The notes under the pieces: generated by a model
The model's input: only the letters and a program-made list of their open reading frames with translations
The model's database searches: none
What the model was told of the DNA's origin: nothing
From: CBDDKZ01 sp965230415
GTDB lineage: Bacteria > Bacteroidota > Bacteroidia > Cytophagales > JAAEPT01
DNA: 64,000 bases
Reading direction: 5' to 3'
Assembly: GCA_965230415.1 (NCBI GenBank)
Contig: CBDDKZ010000005.1
Location: forward strand, 1,116,001-1,180,000
Part shown: piece by piece, positions 47,301 to 56,153 of the stretch
Layout: each line of letters begins with the position of its first letter
Numbering within the stretch: the first letter of the stretch is position 1
Program-made: the position numbers and the translations under genes

Positions 47301-48443
47301 GGTAGGGTTATCCGTTTGATTTGGTCCGGTGGCATTGGTAAGCCCCCCACCATTCCAGGTGAAAGTATAATCACCTTCGCCACCTGTTGCTGTGGCGGTC
47401 AAATTACCTGTTTCGCCTTCGCAAATGGTATCGCCAACCAATGATAAGGTTGGTCCGCATGGGCCAACATGCACAGTAACTTCATATTCTTTTGTACAAG
47501 TACCTACATCTGAAAAAGTAGTTTTGTTAGTTACCGTTAATGTATAAGTGGTAGTAACTGTTGGATTTACAGTTATTGTTTCGGAGGTCTCTCCTGTAGA
47601 CCATAGCACATCAAATCCTATTTCCGGAAAAGGCGATGTCAAAGTAACACTTTGTCCTGGACAAATAGTATCATCTTCGAGGGGTATAAATTCTTTACAA
47701 TAAGCAGACAAATAGGCATAACCCCAATGTGCTCCTGGAACACAATCAAAAACCTCAAACTCTGCTCGTAATTGCTGTCCGATATAATCTGTTAAATCAA
47801 CAAAAATCGGTACCCAGTCTGTATAACGTGCTTCACCTCCCAAGCCTGGTATATCAATAATATTGAAACGATCATCATCGGATTTAATAAGTAAGCTGGT
47901 ACAAGGTACTAAATCGTCACTTTCATCATAAAAATTAACGAGTAAATAAGGATCAAGCGGGTTACCCCAAGGGTCGTTCCCATGTCCAGGATCGTTAAGC
48001 GCAAAAGCAAATTGATAGGCAAATATGGCATTATCTTGAGTTACATTAAATGTTCTGTATATTCCATCTGCCTGAGCTCCATTAATAGCATTCCCTATTC
48101 TTACAGATCTATTACCAGCGGGGAATCCTGGCAAGTCCGGAGGAAACACATCAACACCTATTCCGGGATCAACACCTGGCTGCGTATAAACCACATGCCT
48201 TGGCTCTGTGCCATCGAACCAAAAACCATTATCCTCGAAAGCGGGAATATCGAGGCTAAGTGTACCTGGATTGTTACAGCAATCACCTGTTTCTCCTTCA
48301 TATATTTCCCACCCGTCTACGTTTCCATTTTGAAAACCCAGGTTATCACAATCACTTTGTGAAAAGACGTTAAAACTAACGTTAAGAAATAAAAAATTAA
48401 GAAAAAGTATTCTAACAATGGGCAGTTGTAATATTGTATTCAT
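44379..48443 (-). CDS. T9SS type B surface protein, head-variable family member 3 (1354 aa)
   Basis: The signal peptide (about 1-29, ending FNVFSQ) precedes a lectin-like head: DCDNLGFQNGNVDGWEIYEG, RSVRIGNAINGAQADGIYRTFN, IFAYQFAFALNDPGHGNDP, DLTDYIGQQLRAEFEVFDC and GAHWGYAYLSAYC. The Ig-like stalk has the homogenised block at DNA 44890-47435, followed by CHU_C. This is the first gene of the seven-gene minus-strand run, so the 272-bp upstream region (48444-48715) probably holds a promoter, though no full TTG/TAnnTTTG pair was found. The N-terminus is very similar to that of the 1360-aa gene (MNTILQLPIV versus MNRILQLPIF). Confidence 0.88.
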   Translation of the reverse strand: MNTILQLPIVRILFLNFLFLNVSFNVFSQSDCDNLGFQNGNVDGWEIYEGETGDCCNNPGTLSLDIPAFEDNGFWFDGTEPRHVVYTQPGVDPGIGVDVFPPDLPGFPAGNRSVRIGNAINGAQADGIYRTFNVTQDNAIFAYQFAFALNDPGHGNDPWGNPLDPYLLVNFYDESDDLVPCTSLLIKSDDDRFNIIDIPGLGGEARYTDWVPIFVDLTDYIGQQLRAEFEVFDCVPGAHWGYAYLSAYCKEFIPLEDDTICPGQSVTLTSPFPEIGFDVLWSTGETSETITVNPTVTTTYTLTVTNKTTFSDVGTCTKEYEVTVHVGPCGPTLSLVGDTICEGETGNLTATATGGEGDYTFTWNGGGLTNATGPNQTDNPTTTTTYNVTVTDGGGNSDQGTVDIVVNPLPTIVAETDTTMCIGESHTISASGGETYIWDNGLGDGTSHTVSPTVTTTYTVTGTDENGCENTDDVTVTINPLPVVTSNDVRLCKNEIATLTATGASDYSWTSLDDGVILTDPNNASIDVETGQPGATTAVRACFEVQGVDANGCEDTTIACVDFEVNCGPIVTALGDTICEGDTGNLTATATAGDGNYTFTWNGGNLTNTTGATQTDNPMTTTNYTVIVRDGAGNSDTTTVSIVVNPLPGINAGADDTTCLGTPVTITATGGTTYSWDNGLGDGASHSVNPTTQTTYRVTGQDENGCENTDAVTIYIDEVFPEAGPDQSICAGDQAQLNASGGGTYDWSPKDGTLNQTDISNPVATPTVSTTYSVRVTSAWGYCTGTDEVTVSIGNLSIDAGPDDTICLGASAQLQVIGGASYDWAPKDGSLSQTDVSNPLASPTVTTTYVVRAQNASGTCEATDTVRVHVETLTMGISPDDTICNGFGTQIMAIGGGTYDWSPKDGTLNQTDIANPTASPTVTTTYNVHITTPSGICEGDTFVTVVVDELVAVADPDFFLCVGSSGMLGVNAPGGISYQWTPATNLDDATSATPTVSATQDVSQLYTVTVTNANGCTDSDEQLVTVGDIIVTATAASPICLGTSSQLNATGGMNYSWMPTTNLSNSQIADPLFTPTETGTYNFDVIATDGGGNCPDTTSVTVIVDAAYADAGADTIICIGETTTLNGGEGVRYSWSPSTFLSDSTVSNPEVSPTAGPITYTLTVYSEYGCMASDEVVVDISEVTVDAGIDPGLILEGEEVSLQATTNGSFISWTDLGTEDTIFSGPLAGNEVIRLLPAESTVYEVVSWNDLGCEDRSTVSVIVLPPIRIPNVFTPNDDGINDSWEITNIENYVNAEIKVINRWGNDVFKYKGVYEGTFDGNNGRGIPLPVGTYYFEVELNFRDLRYGGDVTILR
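44890..47435 (-). repeat. Homogenised stalk block, copy 4
   Basis: The same in-frame block as copies 1-3. Together with 44379-44889 (tail, shared with two neighbours), only the head of this gene and a few variant repeats are distinctive. Confidence 0.9.
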
Positions 48444-48715
48444 CCTTCAGCAAGTTTAAGGTTGTAGCTACTCAAGTTTCAGGATAATAGGGACAGATAT
48501 AACTACTTCATTATTTGCTGATAAGCGTATACATGGTGGCTATAAAAAACTTTAAAAAAGATTAGAAAAACAAAAATCGATGTCTCGAACTAAACAAGAA
48601 CTTTATTCTCGGAAATTAATTAAGACACCTTTATTCTTGGATTATTATTAGCTAAATGCAGGACAGAATCCAAATCAGATCATATAACTCGGTACTACAA
48701 ACTATCTTTATCGAC

Positions 48716-51034
48716 CTATAATGCGGGCTGTTTCAAGCGGTGATTATTATAAAAAAAACTGCTATCCTTTACTTTATATATGTCTATTTCGTGTTCTTTA
48801 ATTAACAAATCATCTCCAAAAAACCTGGCTTTATTATCTTCTTTACCATATAACATAATTCGAACTATATTTTGGGCATCATGGATTTTGAAAGTACCTT
48901 CAGCTAATGTCCAGTAACCATTCAATACTTCACTGAATTCTGGAAATACGGTCATTTCATTAACCATATTCCCTGCGGCATCATATTCTTCCATTCGAAA
49001 CCGAAACCATAAATTAAGGGCATCCTGCTCTGCATTGTACATCCACATACTCATATCATAGACATCTCCACTTTTAAATGTACCCGGCTCAAACGACACT
49101 AAACAATGCGCTCCAGCTTTACTTACTTCATACCCTCCTCGCCCTCTAAAGGGATGCATTGATGTACTATCTTCAAAATCATTATAATATAAAAATGTGT
49201 TGGCTTTATTAATCAAAAAGCCATTTTCAGGGCTTAGCTCATTCTTTTGCAGTTTAAATTTTGACCATACCTTTGGAGTATCATCACTGAAAAGCGTCTT
49301 ATAAGAAATACGTAAAAGTTCCAAATCTCCAAAACGGCCAAGGGTTTGAGCCTTTTGAAGAATTATATTTTCGTATTCACTGATGGCACCGCGTGATTTT
49401 ACAATAAGGTATTCATCATCTGGTGACAAGTCATCCTTAATTTCATTGGAATAATAATTGGGGCTTATGAGCTGTATAATCTTTTTACTTTCATCTATTG
49501 AGGTTCTTGAAGCGTTATTGCAGAACGTCGGCATGTTTTTATGATAAGAAATAAGTAAAGTATTTTTTACTGCTTCGCTTTCTAACTTAATCGTAAATGT
49601 CTCAGAACCCAGATGGAAAAACGGAATACTTATAATAGCCTTGTATTTATTATCTTCAATCGCTTCCATAGCGGCATGGAGGTCCGGATTCAGATGTTCA
49701 GTCTTGAACAAATTAGCTTCCTGGCTAATTTGCTTCACTACAACCTCGTGTATATAGATACCTTCAAAAAAGGTAGTGGATAGAGCGGTTACTAATAACG
49801 AAAGTTGTAAGAATTTGCGAGAATTATAATACTTCTTCATCAAACGCTCTGCTGTTAAGGCTCCGAAGACCGCAAATGAAAAATACATGGGCCAGATAAA
49901 ACGACCGGTGGCTCTAAACTGTTTTAATTTACTAATCAGATCTAACATAGGTGGGTACAATTTAAATGGCAGCCCGAAAGCAAAAAGTAAGACAAGAAAA
50001 CCGGCAATCACAAACCGTGTAAGGGTGGGATCGGGGAAAAGTTCTGAGAGCTGTTTCCTACACCTTTTCACAAAAATTGCAGTGATCAAAAACAGTGTGC
50101 TAAATATAAAGAGCAAGGAATTAAAAATACCAAGGTACCCTTTCGCTTCCCATTGTAGTTTGATACTGCCATTGGTAAGCCAATCTAAGAGCGGTCTTAG
50201 AGGTACATTGTAAGGTACCAACAGATCGTCTAATTGCGCATTGTAAAGAAAAAAACCTGCCGGATTCTCTATCCGGTTCTCATGTGCATCAATAAATGAG
50301 GCATATACCAGAAAAAGTACAATTGGTGCAAGCAGTGAAAGAAAGAGCAGCGAATTCTTTTTAAAACAGGCTTTCTTATCCGCGCTGGTGATGACTTCTA
50401 AAACCGTATATGCTCCCAGAAATAAAACGATAACCACTCCCAGGTAAACATGAATGAACAACCAAAATACGATGTTAACAAATAGCAGAATAAGGCGTTT
50501 TTTATCATTATTACGCAGGTATTTCATTAACAACAACCATGAAAAAGGCACAACCATACTGTAAGACAAAGCCTGATGCCCGTCGAGCCGAAATACCTGT
50601 GGCGCCAGCATCACAATGGACAAACTAAAAAACACCGCAAACCATTTGTTCATTTTGAACGCCAACAGGAGTTCGTATACAACCAAAAAGCACAGAAAAA
50701 TGGCTCCCAACATGAGAAAGTTGAGAATACCTACTGCGTGTGTACTGAAAAAAGGAAAATAATTTGAGAGAAATTTAAATATGCTTGTTAGGAGCGGATG
50801 ACAATCGGTATAAAGGTAGGACTCGCCAAAGGGATAATTCATACCTTCAAAATCCGTATAACCAGCACTATTTTTTATATGGTGTGCATAGGTGTAATAA
50901 TTTTTCAGACCATCATTACTACTTACAAACAAATGATCATTTGGTGCCTGTAGAATCTCCCCATAAATAGCACCTAAGATAACAACCCCCAATATGATTA
51001 AAATAAATTGAGGAGACTTGAAATAGTTGATCAT
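48716..51034 (-). CDS. Polytopic membrane protein, GT-C-like, with C-terminal beta-rich domain
   Basis: An inner-membrane protein of 772 aa from the methionine at 51034 (MINYFKSPQFILIILG). The frame is open to 51220, but the extra 62 residues would leave under 80 bp to the divergent gene. The N-terminal ~470 residues hold roughly ten hydrophobic segments. An extracytoplasmic first loop (NYPFGESYLYTDCHPLLTSIF) resembles GT-C lipid-linked glycosyltransferases and YfhO-type proteins. The C-terminal ~300 residues are soluble, and their last part (SGDVYDMSMWMYNAEQD, YWTLAEGTFKI, ARFFGDDLLI) looks like a carbohydrate-binding beta-sandwich. I cannot name the family. The position between surface-protein genes and a polysaccharide operon fits a glycan-transfer role, which is inference. 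Confidence 0.75.
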   Translation of the reverse strand: MINYFKSPQFILIILGVVILGAIYGEILQAPNDHLFVSSNDGLKNYYTYAHHIKNSAGYTDFEGMNYPFGESYLYTDCHPLLTSIFKFLSNYFPFFSTHAVGILNFLMLGAIFLCFLVVYELLLAFKMNKWFAVFFSLSIVMLAPQVFRLDGHQALSYSMVVPFSWLLLMKYLRNNDKKRLILLFVNIVFWLFIHVYLGVVIVLFLGAYTVLEVITSADKKACFKKNSLLFLSLLAPIVLFLVYASFIDAHENRIENPAGFFLYNAQLDDLLVPYNVPLRPLLDWLTNGSIKLQWEAKGYLGIFNSLLFIFSTLFLITAIFVKRCRKQLSELFPDPTLTRFVIAGFLVLLFAFGLPFKLYPPMLDLISKLKQFRATGRFIWPMYFSFAVFGALTAERLMKKYYNSRKFLQLSLLVTALSTTFFEGIYIHEVVVKQISQEANLFKTEHLNPDLHAAMEAIEDNKYKAIISIPFFHLGSETFTIKLESEAVKNTLLISYHKNMPTFCNNASRTSIDESKKIIQLISPNYYSNEIKDDLSPDDEYLIVKSRGAISEYENIILQKAQTLGRFGDLELLRISYKTLFSDDTPKVWSKFKLQKNELSPENGFLINKANTFLYYNDFEDSTSMHPFRGRGGYEVSKAGAHCLVSFEPGTFKSGDVYDMSMWMYNAEQDALNLWFRFRMEEYDAAGNMVNEMTVFPEFSEVLNGYWTLAEGTFKIHDAQNIVRIMLYGKEDNKARFFGDDLLIKEHEIDIYKVKDSSFFYNNHRLKQPAL

Positions 51035-51298
51035 TCGTTCTGTTGCAATTTTGTGATACCACTTATTGTATTTTACAAAAACCAATGGGTAAATATAGGT
51101 GGTTTTGGCCTTTGAACAAAGTAAGACTTCAGCAGAAACCCTATATCCCAATTTTTGAAAGGTGAAAAGGATCAGCGTTCTTAGAACTCCTAAAAATTTT
51201 TTGACAAGTACCTTGCACACAAAGAATCATAAAAAAATGTATACCAAGGCTACACAATAACGAAGTGTATAATAATACCCCACAAAAGTAGCCACGAT

Positions 51299-54200
51299 AT
51301 GAGACAAATTTGTACCCTGATAGGACTACTCCTTCTTTTTGCTTTAGGTGTATTCACAAATTCCTATGCCCAATATACGACCAGCAATAACGCTAATGAT
51401 CTCGCTCAACAAGTTGTTGGAGATGCTATTCAATTGCAAAATGTTACTTTGATGTGCGGCGATGATGCAGCCGGCATTTATGATGGTGAAGTCCCTGATG
51501 TAAATATTACAGATGCCATACTTCTCACTACAGGGCTAGGTGAAGCCTCATTCGACCAAAACCAGGGAGGTCTGTTTGATGGTGGTAATGCCGTTGTTCT
51601 GGATTCCGACGGAGATCCTACCTTGGATGCCTTATTGACAGGCGGACAACAAACACAGGACGCCTGTGTACTTGAATTTGACATGACACTATTATGCGAC
51701 ACATTCAAAGTTAATTATGTTTTCTTATCGGAAGAATACCCTGAATACGTATGTACACCATTCAATGACATTTTTGGTTTCTTCATTTCAGGTACCAATC
51801 CGGCAGGTGGAAATTATGATGAAGAGAATATTGCACTCATTCCCGGAACTAATACCCCTGTGGCTATTAATACTGTAAATATCGGACAAGCGGGAGATCA
51901 AATAGGCGCGGACCCCGCCAACTGTGGAAATGGGGGATTGAATAACACACAATATTACGTAAACAACACTCCCGGAGACAACATTGAGTACGACGGTTTT
52001 ACCACACCGCTCACTGCAATCGCTGCTGTGGTTCCCTGTGAGCAATACCATGTTAAACTAGCTATAGCGGATGTAAACGATGGTCAATGGGATTCCGGTG
52101 TATTTATTGAGAAACTATTTACCAACTGTGATCCCTTAAATATTCGCGTAAACGTAGTAGATAGCATCGCCATTGAAGACTGCGACCACGCTGCAATAGA
52201 TATTATTCGTTTTGATGGGAATATTAATACAGACCCAATGACGGTTGACTTAAGTATTAGTGGTACAACAACAAATGGCACAGATCATAATACGATTCCT
52301 ACGCAAATTACTTTTAATCCCGGAGAAGATTCAATCAGACTCGATATTCAGGCCATTCTCGACGGCATACCTGAAGGAGTAGAAACGTTGACTATTGATT
52401 TTGAATTCACAGGTGGCTGTGCGGGTGGTGGAGCCAGTTATTCAGCTACAATCTACATTTACGATGAACTGGAAGTTAGCCTTCCCGACGACTTCAATTC
52501 TTGTAGCATTGACACTACCCTCAATGCCCATATTACAGGGGGCATACCCGACGATTACACCATTACCTGGTTACTTGATAACGTGGAGATTCCAGATGAA
52601 AATGACACCACACTCAACATCACTCAATCCGGAACATATACTATCAATGTTCAATCCGGCAACTTGTGTGAAGCCTCTGATGATATTGTTATCGGTATTG
52701 GATCTGCTGCTGTAAGCATAGTACCACAAACAGGTTCTTTATGCCTTGGTGACAGCATAGAGCTCACTACCGACCCCACCAATGATATTAGCAGTTGGTC
52801 GTGGACACCTGCTAATAATATGCAAGACCCCAGTGCTTCTTCTACCTGGTACACACCTACTACCGCTGACAGTGTGGAAGTAGTGGTAACCTTTAATTCT
52901 GGTTGTGTGGCTTCAGACAAAATCTTTATTGATGTTATTGGGCTCGATAGCCTGGAACTCGACGATGTAACAGTATGTGAGGGCACCACCGCTCAACTTG
53001 ACGGGCCTGCCGGCTTTGACACCTATACCTGGTCTCCGAATATCAACCTCGACAATCCAAATATTGAAGATCCTACGGTTGATCCTGCCATAGATACGGT
53101 TTATATCCTTACCGTTTCCAATGCCTCTGGATGTTCAACAGCCGGTACGCTGCGACTTTCAACGATCTCTCTCGACAGCATCGAACTTCAGGATGTGAGC
53201 ATTTGCGATGGGCAGTCTGCTCAAATTGACGGGCCTGCCGGCTTTGACACCTACGTCTGGGCTCCTGCCGATGACTTCGTTGACGCCACTGTTGAAGACC
53301 CTACTGTCAACCCGGATAGTACTTCCACTTACACCCTTACTGCCAGCACATCTGATGGCTGTACTACTCATGGTGAAGTAACAGTCAATGTAATCAAAAC
53401 AGATAGCCTGGCTTTAGATGATTTAAGCATATGCGAAGGGGATTCATCACAATTAAACGGACCGGGAGGCTTCGATGTCTATGAATGGACCCCAACAAAC
53501 ACACTCAATAATGCTTCTATTGAAGATCCAATCGCCTTTCCTACCGTTACTACCACTTATACTCTTAATGTGACCAGTGACGCAGGATGTTCTGCTTCAG
53601 GATCTCTTGAGCTTGTTGTTAATGGCCGCCCTGATGTTACTTTGAGCGCTCAACCTACTGAAGTATGCCTGGGAGAACAAGTACAACTAACTTTGAATGG
53701 AGCTGATAATTATTGGTGGTTACCTTTAGGCAATGTTGCTACAAACACTACTATTACTCCTGATAATAGTACTAAGCTCGTCGTTGTTGGTGAAGATGCC
53801 AATGGTTGTCTGGACACGGCAGAAATAAGTATAACCGTACACCCGCTCCCAACTATCAACCTCACCCCGGACCCCGGGCTATGTATAGGAGCGTCTACGA
53901 CATTGGAGGCAAACGGAGCACAAAACTATACATGGTCTCCAGATTCAATTATTACTACTAACAACAATAACAATGTCATTATAAGTCCTAATGTGAGTCA
54001 AACTGTTCAGGTGATAGGTGAAGATGTTAATGGTTGCCTGGACACTGCAACAACATTTGTTACCGTTCACCCATTACCAATACCTTTAGTTCCAAACGAC
54101 ACCACCATATGTTCGGGTTCTTCAATCGTCCTGAATGCCTCAGGTGGTGTCTCTTTTAACTGGAATCCTGGTGGCACAACTAACCCAATTACAGTCTCTC

Positions 54201-55795
54201 CTACCTCAAACACTAGGTACGAGGTTACCGTTACTGATGCAAACGGTTGTGAGGATACCGCCTCGGTTACTGTAAACGTTGGTAACCCACCAAATACCAC
54301 GATTTCACCTGACGTTGCCATTTGTCCTGGCGATACTACTACATTAACTGTCACAGGTGGATCTTCTTACCTCTGGACTCCCGGCAATGACACCAGCAGT
54401 TCCATTACTGTTTCACCGTTAAGCACTACCGTTTATCAGGTGACAATTGGCAGTGACCTTGAAGGCTGTAGTGTGATTGAAACGGTAACTGTAAGTATTC
54501 GCGATTTACCTGTTGCGCTTATTACCGGAGACCTAAGGCTTTGTGAAGGTGAAACAGCAACGCTTACTGCAAGTGGCGGAAACAGCTACCTGTGGCAAGA
54601 CGGTCCTGGGTTAATCAGCACTACTGGTGCAACGGTTAATTTTGTCCCCCCTATTGGAACAAATACTTATGCTGTGGAAGTCAACGATCAGTTTGGTTGC
54701 TCATCAAGTACTACACACGAATTGGAAGTTATTCCTGGTGTGGTTCCGGATATTTCAATCGGTGTTCCTGCAAAAGTTTGTGACGGAGACAATGTTAGTA
54801 TACCTATTACAGACTTAAGCAATCAAGGGAATTCTCCCGGGTTTCAGTGGCAAACTTCATTGAACGGAACCGACTTCAGCAATTACTCAAGTTTTAACAA
54901 TAATAATCCTCTAATTGTCAATCAACCGGAAGACAGCACCTATGTCCGCGTTATTTTAACCAGTAATGCCGATTGTGCGAATCCTGATACATCGCACTCT
55001 AATTTGGTATTGATCCGTACTGAACCTTATCCGCTACCAGTTCTCGACGGGCCTTTTCATATCTGCCCCGATAGCAATGCCACCATAACCCTTGATGTTA
55101 CAAACAATGAGGAAGCACCGATCATCACCTGGTATTATGCACCGGAAAATAGCGATGAATTCCAAGCTTTAGATAACAACAACACATATGAGTTGACTAC
55201 AGAAGATCAAGGGCAGTATCAAGTACATGTGACTAATACAACTGGCTGTGAATCTTGGTCAAATATTAGCACTATTTTTAAACACCCTGTTTATGTAATC
55301 GCTAATGCCGATCCTATCATCATTGAAGAAAATGAAACAAGTACTTTAACAGTCGATACAGACGGAAGTTTTATTAGCTGGCAAAATGAGGAAGATTCTT
55401 TGATATATACCGGCACTGTAAGCAATATCGTTGTAAATCCAAAACAAACAAGCACCTACTATGTAACAGCACTGAATGATTATAATTGTGAAGCATACGC
55501 TGATATCACAATAATTGTATTACCCCCTGTCACTATTCCTAATGTTTTCACACCGAATGATGATGGTGTGAATGATACCTGGCACATTGCAAATATAGAG
55601 GCCTATCCTGAAGCTGAATTGAAAATTCGGAATCGTTATGGTAATATCGTTTACAAAACTGACAATGTGAAAAACGATGCCTGGAATGGTCAAAACGGAC
55701 GTGACAATCACATACCTGTAGGCACCTATTACTTCGAGCTCCGATTAAACTTCAAGGAGAAAGTCTATAGTGGCGACGTGACCGTATTGAGGTAG
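51299..55795 (+). CDS. Choice-of-anchor L domain T9SS type B surface protein (1498 aa)
   Basis: The signal peptide (about 1-25, ending TNSYAQ) is followed by a choice-of-anchor L domain (about 26-275: NANDLAQQVVG, LTTGLGEAS, FVSEEYPEY-like VFLSEEYPEYVCTPFNDIFGFFISG, then VKLAIADVNDGQWDSGVFIE). A Calx-beta-like module lies at about 285-385 (SGTTTNGTDH, FNPGEDSIRL). Many Ig-like/PKD-like repeats follow (about 390-1400), including three near-repeats built on DGPAGFDTYTW. CHU_C ends the protein (IPNVFTPNDDGVNDTWHI to GDVTVLR). It faces away from the seven-gene cluster and shares none of its homogenised DNA. T9SS type B export is a strong inference. The anchor L name reflects variable C-terminal anchoring signals in this family. 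Ligand unknown. Confidence 0.9.
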   Translation: MRQICTLIGLLLLFALGVFTNSYAQYTTSNNANDLAQQVVGDAIQLQNVTLMCGDDAAGIYDGEVPDVNITDAILLTTGLGEASFDQNQGGLFDGGNAVVLDSDGDPTLDALLTGGQQTQDACVLEFDMTLLCDTFKVNYVFLSEEYPEYVCTPFNDIFGFFISGTNPAGGNYDEENIALIPGTNTPVAINTVNIGQAGDQIGADPANCGNGGLNNTQYYVNNTPGDNIEYDGFTTPLTAIAAVVPCEQYHVKLAIADVNDGQWDSGVFIEKLFTNCDPLNIRVNVVDSIAIEDCDHAAIDIIRFDGNINTDPMTVDLSISGTTTNGTDHNTIPTQITFNPGEDSIRLDIQAILDGIPEGVETLTIDFEFTGGCAGGGASYSATIYIYDELEVSLPDDFNSCSIDTTLNAHITGGIPDDYTITWLLDNVEIPDENDTTLNITQSGTYTINVQSGNLCEASDDIVIGIGSAAVSIVPQTGSLCLGDSIELTTDPTNDISSWSWTPANNMQDPSASSTWYTPTTADSVEVVVTFNSGCVASDKIFIDVIGLDSLELDDVTVCEGTTAQLDGPAGFDTYTWSPNINLDNPNIEDPTVDPAIDTVYILTVSNASGCSTAGTLRLSTISLDSIELQDVSICDGQSAQIDGPAGFDTYVWAPADDFVDATVEDPTVNPDSTSTYTLTASTSDGCTTHGEVTVNVIKTDSLALDDLSICEGDSSQLNGPGGFDVYEWTPTNTLNNASIEDPIAFPTVTTTYTLNVTSDAGCSASGSLELVVNGRPDVTLSAQPTEVCLGEQVQLTLNGADNYWWLPLGNVATNTTITPDNSTKLVVVGEDANGCLDTAEISITVHPLPTINLTPDPGLCIGASTTLEANGAQNYTWSPDSIITTNNNNNVIISPNVSQTVQVIGEDVNGCLDTATTFVTVHPLPIPLVPNDTTICSGSSIVLNASGGVSFNWNPGGTTNPITVSPTSNTRYEVTVTDANGCEDTASVTVNVGNPPNTTISPDVAICPGDTTTLTVTGGSSYLWTPGNDTSSSITVSPLSTTVYQVTIGSDLEGCSVIETVTVSIRDLPVALITGDLRLCEGETATLTASGGNSYLWQDGPGLISTTGATVNFVPPIGTNTYAVEVNDQFGCSSSTTHELEVIPGVVPDISIGVPAKVCDGDNVSIPITDLSNQGNSPGFQWQTSLNGTDFSNYSSFNNNNPLIVNQPEDSTYVRVILTSNADCANPDTSHSNLVLIRTEPYPLPVLDGPFHICPDSNATITLDVTNNEEAPIITWYYAPENSDEFQALDNNNTYELTTEDQGQYQVHVTNTTGCESWSNISTIFKHPVYVIANADPIIIEENETSTLTVDTDGSFISWQNEEDSLIYTGTVSNIVVNPKQTSTYYVTALNDYNCEAYADITIIVLPPVTIPNVFTPNDDGVNDTWHIANIEAYPEAELKIRNRYGNIVYKTDNVKNDAWNGQNGRDNHIPVGTYYFELRLNFKEKVYSGDVTVLR

Positions 55796-55796
55796 C

Positions 55797-55825
55797 ATCG
55801 TGGGTTACCCGCTGTAGCCCACGAT
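55797..55825 (+). terminator. Strong hairpin directly after the 1498-aa gene
   Basis: ATCGTGGGTTAC (55797-55808) pairs with GTAGCCCACGAT (55814-55825), a 12-bp stem with one G·U and a 5-nt loop. It starts one base after the stop codon. No U-tract follows, so it may be a terminator of the U-poor type or an mRNA 3'-end stabiliser. Confidence 0.6.
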
Positions 55826-56110
55826 ACGACCACGAGCTCCTCAATGTTCTTACAAAATTCAATTTTACGCTATTTATATTAAAAGACAAATGTCAACTCT
55901 AGGTAGGTGTCAGCATTTTAACTACAACAATCTCAATTAAAAACAGTCCTGAGCAACAAAAAAACGAGCTTTTGACTATTAGAACACTCATATTCAGTAA
56001 CTTTTTTAATCAATACATTCTCAAAGAAATTACTATCATTTCTGATTTTTTTTCTTATTTTGCATCTCCCGATCTCCAAAAATCCTCATTAATCCGACAA
56101 TTTGTTTGCC
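55826..56110. other. Intergenic region, nothing recognised
   Basis: AT-rich sequence between two plus-strand surface-protein genes. Reading frames are short and lack family features. No RNA gene was recognised. Confidence 0.5.
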
Positions 56111-56139
56111 TTTGGCATACCCTTTACGTTATAAATTTG
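56111..56139 (+). promoter_or_regulatory. Possible promoter of the 907-aa gene
   Basis: TAAATTTG (56132-56139) is a perfect TAnnTTTG box. TTTG (56111-56114) lies 17 bp upstream, slightly short of the usual 19. The -7 box ends only 14 bp before the ATG, which implies a very short 5' leader. Confidence 0.45.
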
Positions 56140-56153
56140 GATAATTCTACCAT

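Noticed and set aside
51035..51220. 62-residue N-terminal extension of the membrane protein
   Set aside because: It would crowd the divergent promoter region, and the methionine at 51034 gives a normal N-terminal membrane segment. The extension cannot be ruled out fully.
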